Below are positions 62,459-64,000 of a DNA stretch of 64,000 nucleotides, in pieces. Source of the stretch: Opitutia bacterium. Its GTDB lineage: Bacteria > Verrucomicrobiota > Verrucomicrobiia > Opitutales > Opitutaceae. The notes beneath the pieces were generated by a model. That model worked only from the letters and a program-made list of their open reading frames with translations, was not told where the DNA came from and did no database searches. The translations under genes were made by a program, and so were the position numbers. Positions within the stretch are counted from its first letter, which is position 1. Every line of letters starts with the position of its first letter. The stretch spans positions 248,001-312,000 of the forward strand of contig JACPIT010000001.1 in assembly GCA_016187945.1 (NCBI GenBank), read 5' to 3'.

Positions 62459-63283
62459 TCACCGCAGCCACGCCTTCACCTCGTCGCCTTTCAAAATCGT
62501 GCCCGTGTATCCGAACGTGCCGTGCTCGAGGATTTCCCGCGCCGCCGCGTCGACGCCGCTGAGCGCCGCGCGGTAGAGCGACGCCGCGAGACTCACGCGC
62601 TTCACGCCGGCCGCTTCGAGATCGCGCAACGTGAAGCCCGCGCCCGGGATGCTCGCCATCAGGTTCACCGGCTTCGTCACGGCGGCGCACACGCGCCGGA
62701 TGTCGTCGAGGCTGCGCAGCCCCGGCGCGAACAGCACGTCCGCGCCCGCCGCCTCGTAGGCGCGGAGGCGCCGGATCGTCTCCTCCACGCCGCCGCCGCC
62801 ATCGTGGAGCAGGTTCTCCGCGCGCGCGGTCACCACAAACGGAAACCCGAGACTGCGTGCCGCCGCCACCGCCGCGCGCACGCGCTCCGCCGCGAACGCC
62901 ACGTCGAACAACGGCGCCGCCGCGTCGCCCGTGAAATCCTCGATCGATCCGCCGACGAGCCCCGCCGCCGCGGCGAGCCGGATCGTCTCCGCGACCACCT
63001 CCGGTTCCGCACCGAAACCGTTTTCCAAGTCCGCGGCGACGGGAATATCCACCGCGTTCGCGATCAGGCGCGCGTGCGCCAGCGCCTCGTCGCGTGTGAT
63101 CGTATTGTCCGCCTTCCCCAGCAGCGCCGCCGCGGCCGCGCTCGACGTGGCGAGCGCGCGAAAGCCCCGTGCCTCCAACAGACGCGCCGAGACGGCGTCC
63201 CAGGGATTCGGAATCACGAATGCGCCGGGCGCCTCGTGCAGTTCGCGGAATCGGCGGGCCTTGTCGTTCTGGCGGGTGCTCAT
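62459..63283 (-). CDS. Isocitrate lyase / PEP mutase family protein
   Basis: A 274-residue TIM-barrel enzyme. Family motifs are FVIPNPWDAVSARLLEARGF near residue 22, the metal-site region VAADLENGFGAEPE near residue 83 and GGSIEDFTGD near residue 110; VTARAENLL and PGAGFTLRDLEAAGVKRVS follow. The KKCGH motif of true isocitrate lyases is absent. It belongs to the PrpB/phosphonomutase-like branch, and its substrate (a 2-oxo or phosphono acid) is unknown. The ATG at 63283 is preferred over upstream in-frame codons. Confidence 0.88.
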   Translation of the reverse strand: MSTRQNDKARRFRELHEAPGAFVIPNPWDAVSARLLEARGFRALATSSAAAAALLGKADNTITRDEALAHARLIANAVDIPVAADLENGFGAEPEVVAETIRLAAAAGLVGGSIEDFTGDAAAPLFDVAFAAERVRAAVAAARSLGFPFVVTARAENLLHDGGGGVEETIRRLRAYEAAGADVLFAPGLRSLDDIRRVCAAVTKPVNLMASIPGAGFTLRDLEAAGVKRVSLAASLYRAALSGVDAAAREILEHGTFGYTGTILKGDEVKAWLR

Positions 63284-63419
63284 GCCGTGTTTCTTTCGCG
63301 CGCGTTCGCGCGAGGCGAGCGGCAATCGCGTCCCACACCGGCACAGCGCCACGCTTTTCCGCGGCGGCGCGCGCGACTGCTCCGTGGACATTTCGCCGCC
63401 GAGTCGCTTGCCTCCGGTC

Positions 63420-64000
63420 ATGCGTTCCCTGCCCCTTCTCGCGCTCGCGACCCTCGCATTCGCCGCTCCCGCCTCTGCGATCCGCGCCGACGACGACGCC
63501 CGCCTCCAGTATTTCCGCGACCTCGCCGAGACGCGCAACTTCACCCTCGGCCGCCCGGTCTCGCCGAAACTCACGCCCGACGGCGAGCACGTCATTTTCC
63601 TCCGCGCGCAGTCGCGCAACCCCACGCTCCGCCTCTACGAGTTCGCGGTGGCCGACGGGTCCGAGCGCGAGTTGTTCTCGCCCGAGCAGATCCTCGCCGG
63701 CAACGAGGAACACCTCACCGCCGAGGAGAAAGCGCGCCGCGAACGCCAGCGTCAGAGCCTCCGCGGCTTCACCGCGTTTGAGTCGTCCAAGGACGGCGCG
63801 AACCTGCTCGTATCGTTGTCCGGCAAACTCTACGTCGTCGAGCGCGCCACGGGAAAATTCACGGAGCTGACCGGCCGCAACTGGATCGATCCGCGCTTCT
63901 CGCCCGACGGACGCTTCGTCGCCGCCGCGCGCGAGCGCGAGCTCTTCGTCATCGACCTGGCCACGAATCGCGAACGCTCGCTCACCACCGGCGCCACCGC
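63420..64000 (+). CDS. S9-family (DPP IV-like) peptidase, N-terminal part
   Basis: The frame is open to the window edge, giving the first 193 residues. A signal peptide (MRSLPLLALATLAFAAPASA) is followed by the start of a beta-propeller of the DPP IV N-terminal type (VSPKLTPDGEHVIFLRAQSR, FTAFESSKDGANLLVSLSGK, WIDPRFSPDGRFVAAARERE). The catalytic alpha/beta-hydrolase domain should lie beyond the window. It is probably periplasmic. Confidence 0.88.
   Translation, partial: MRSLPLLALATLAFAAPASAIRADDDARLQYFRDLAETRNFTLGRPVSPKLTPDGEHVIFLRAQSRNPTLRLYEFAVADGSERELFSPEQILAGNEEHLTAEEKARRERQRQSLRGFTAFESSKDGANLLVSLSGKLYVVERATGKFTELTGRNWIDPRFSPDGRFVAAARERELFVIDLATNRERSLTTGAT

Overview
The window looks like chromosome from a GC-rich Verrucomicrobiota bacterium, most likely an Opitutaceae relative. 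That is an inference from the gene repertoire: an exosortase fused to EpsI, four orphan ADOP-type permeases behind a PadR regulator, a DUF1302/DUF1329/YCF48/RND set, FabV as enoyl reductase, and a Gram-negative envelope with a Pal-like lipoprotein. Coding density is high, GTG starts are frequent, and many genes overlap by ATGA or GTGA. No phage, plasmid, transposase, CRISPR array or rRNA gene was seen.

Layout. 1-0.9 kb: the end of an unknown gene, a small ribbon-helix-helix-like ORF and a non-coding stretch with a perfect inverted repeat. 0.9-3.2 kb: a four-gene overlapping operon (dienelactone-hydrolase-like protein, degenerate LigD phosphoesterase-like protein, phosphoribosyltransferase, universal stress protein). 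3.2-7.4 kb: fabD-lepA-lepB, minus strand. 7.4-9.4 kb: pilT and a proline-rich secreted protein. 9.5-11.7 kb: dapA-dapB-ruvA. 11.8-13.2 kb: an ECF sigma factor with a membrane-anchored partner. 13.4-14.9 kb: tRNA-Lys, a LuxR-type response regulator and a Pal/OmpA lipoprotein. 15-18.3 kb: M20 peptidase, M50 site-2 protease and a DUF2167 protein. 18.4-22 kb: purH and fhs, neighbours in one-carbon/purine metabolism. 22-28.8 kb: apaG, an MBL-fold beta-CASP-like hydrolase, an inositol-monophosphatase-family enzyme, an FmdB-like protein, dinB, two DUF4252-type proteins and a glycine-zipper lipoprotein. 29-32 kb: uvrA. 32.2-39 kb: a four-gene envelope transport-like operon. 39-50.3 kb: PadR plus four consecutive ADOP permeases. 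50.4-56 kb: AI-2E-type permease, ligase-associated MBL exonuclease, DUF3108, a 3-methyladenine glycosylase, rplU-rpmA and a DapF-like protein. 56-64 kb: redoxin, exosortase-EpsI, an ECF sigma/anti-sigma pair, fabV, dtd, a PEP-mutase/isocitrate-lyase family enzyme and the start of an S9 peptidase.

The most striking feature outside the genes is a set of REP-like repeats: short hairpins headed by GTAG, usually in inverted pairs and in several sequence families. They fill most intergenic gaps and also enter genes. One pair lies in frame inside uvrA, one single element lies in the signal-peptide region of the YCF48-like gene, and a degenerate one probably lies inside dtd. In two genes (uvrA and the glycosylase gene), and probably a third, the TAG stop codon falls in the GTAG head of a repeat. 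Other observations worth following are a DapF-like protein with serine at both catalytic cysteine positions, a LigD phosphoesterase relative lacking its catalytic core inside a stress operon, a PadR operator that includes the ribosome binding site, a 30-residue membrane microprotein coupled to the exosortase gene, and a nested stem-loop just upstream of purH.
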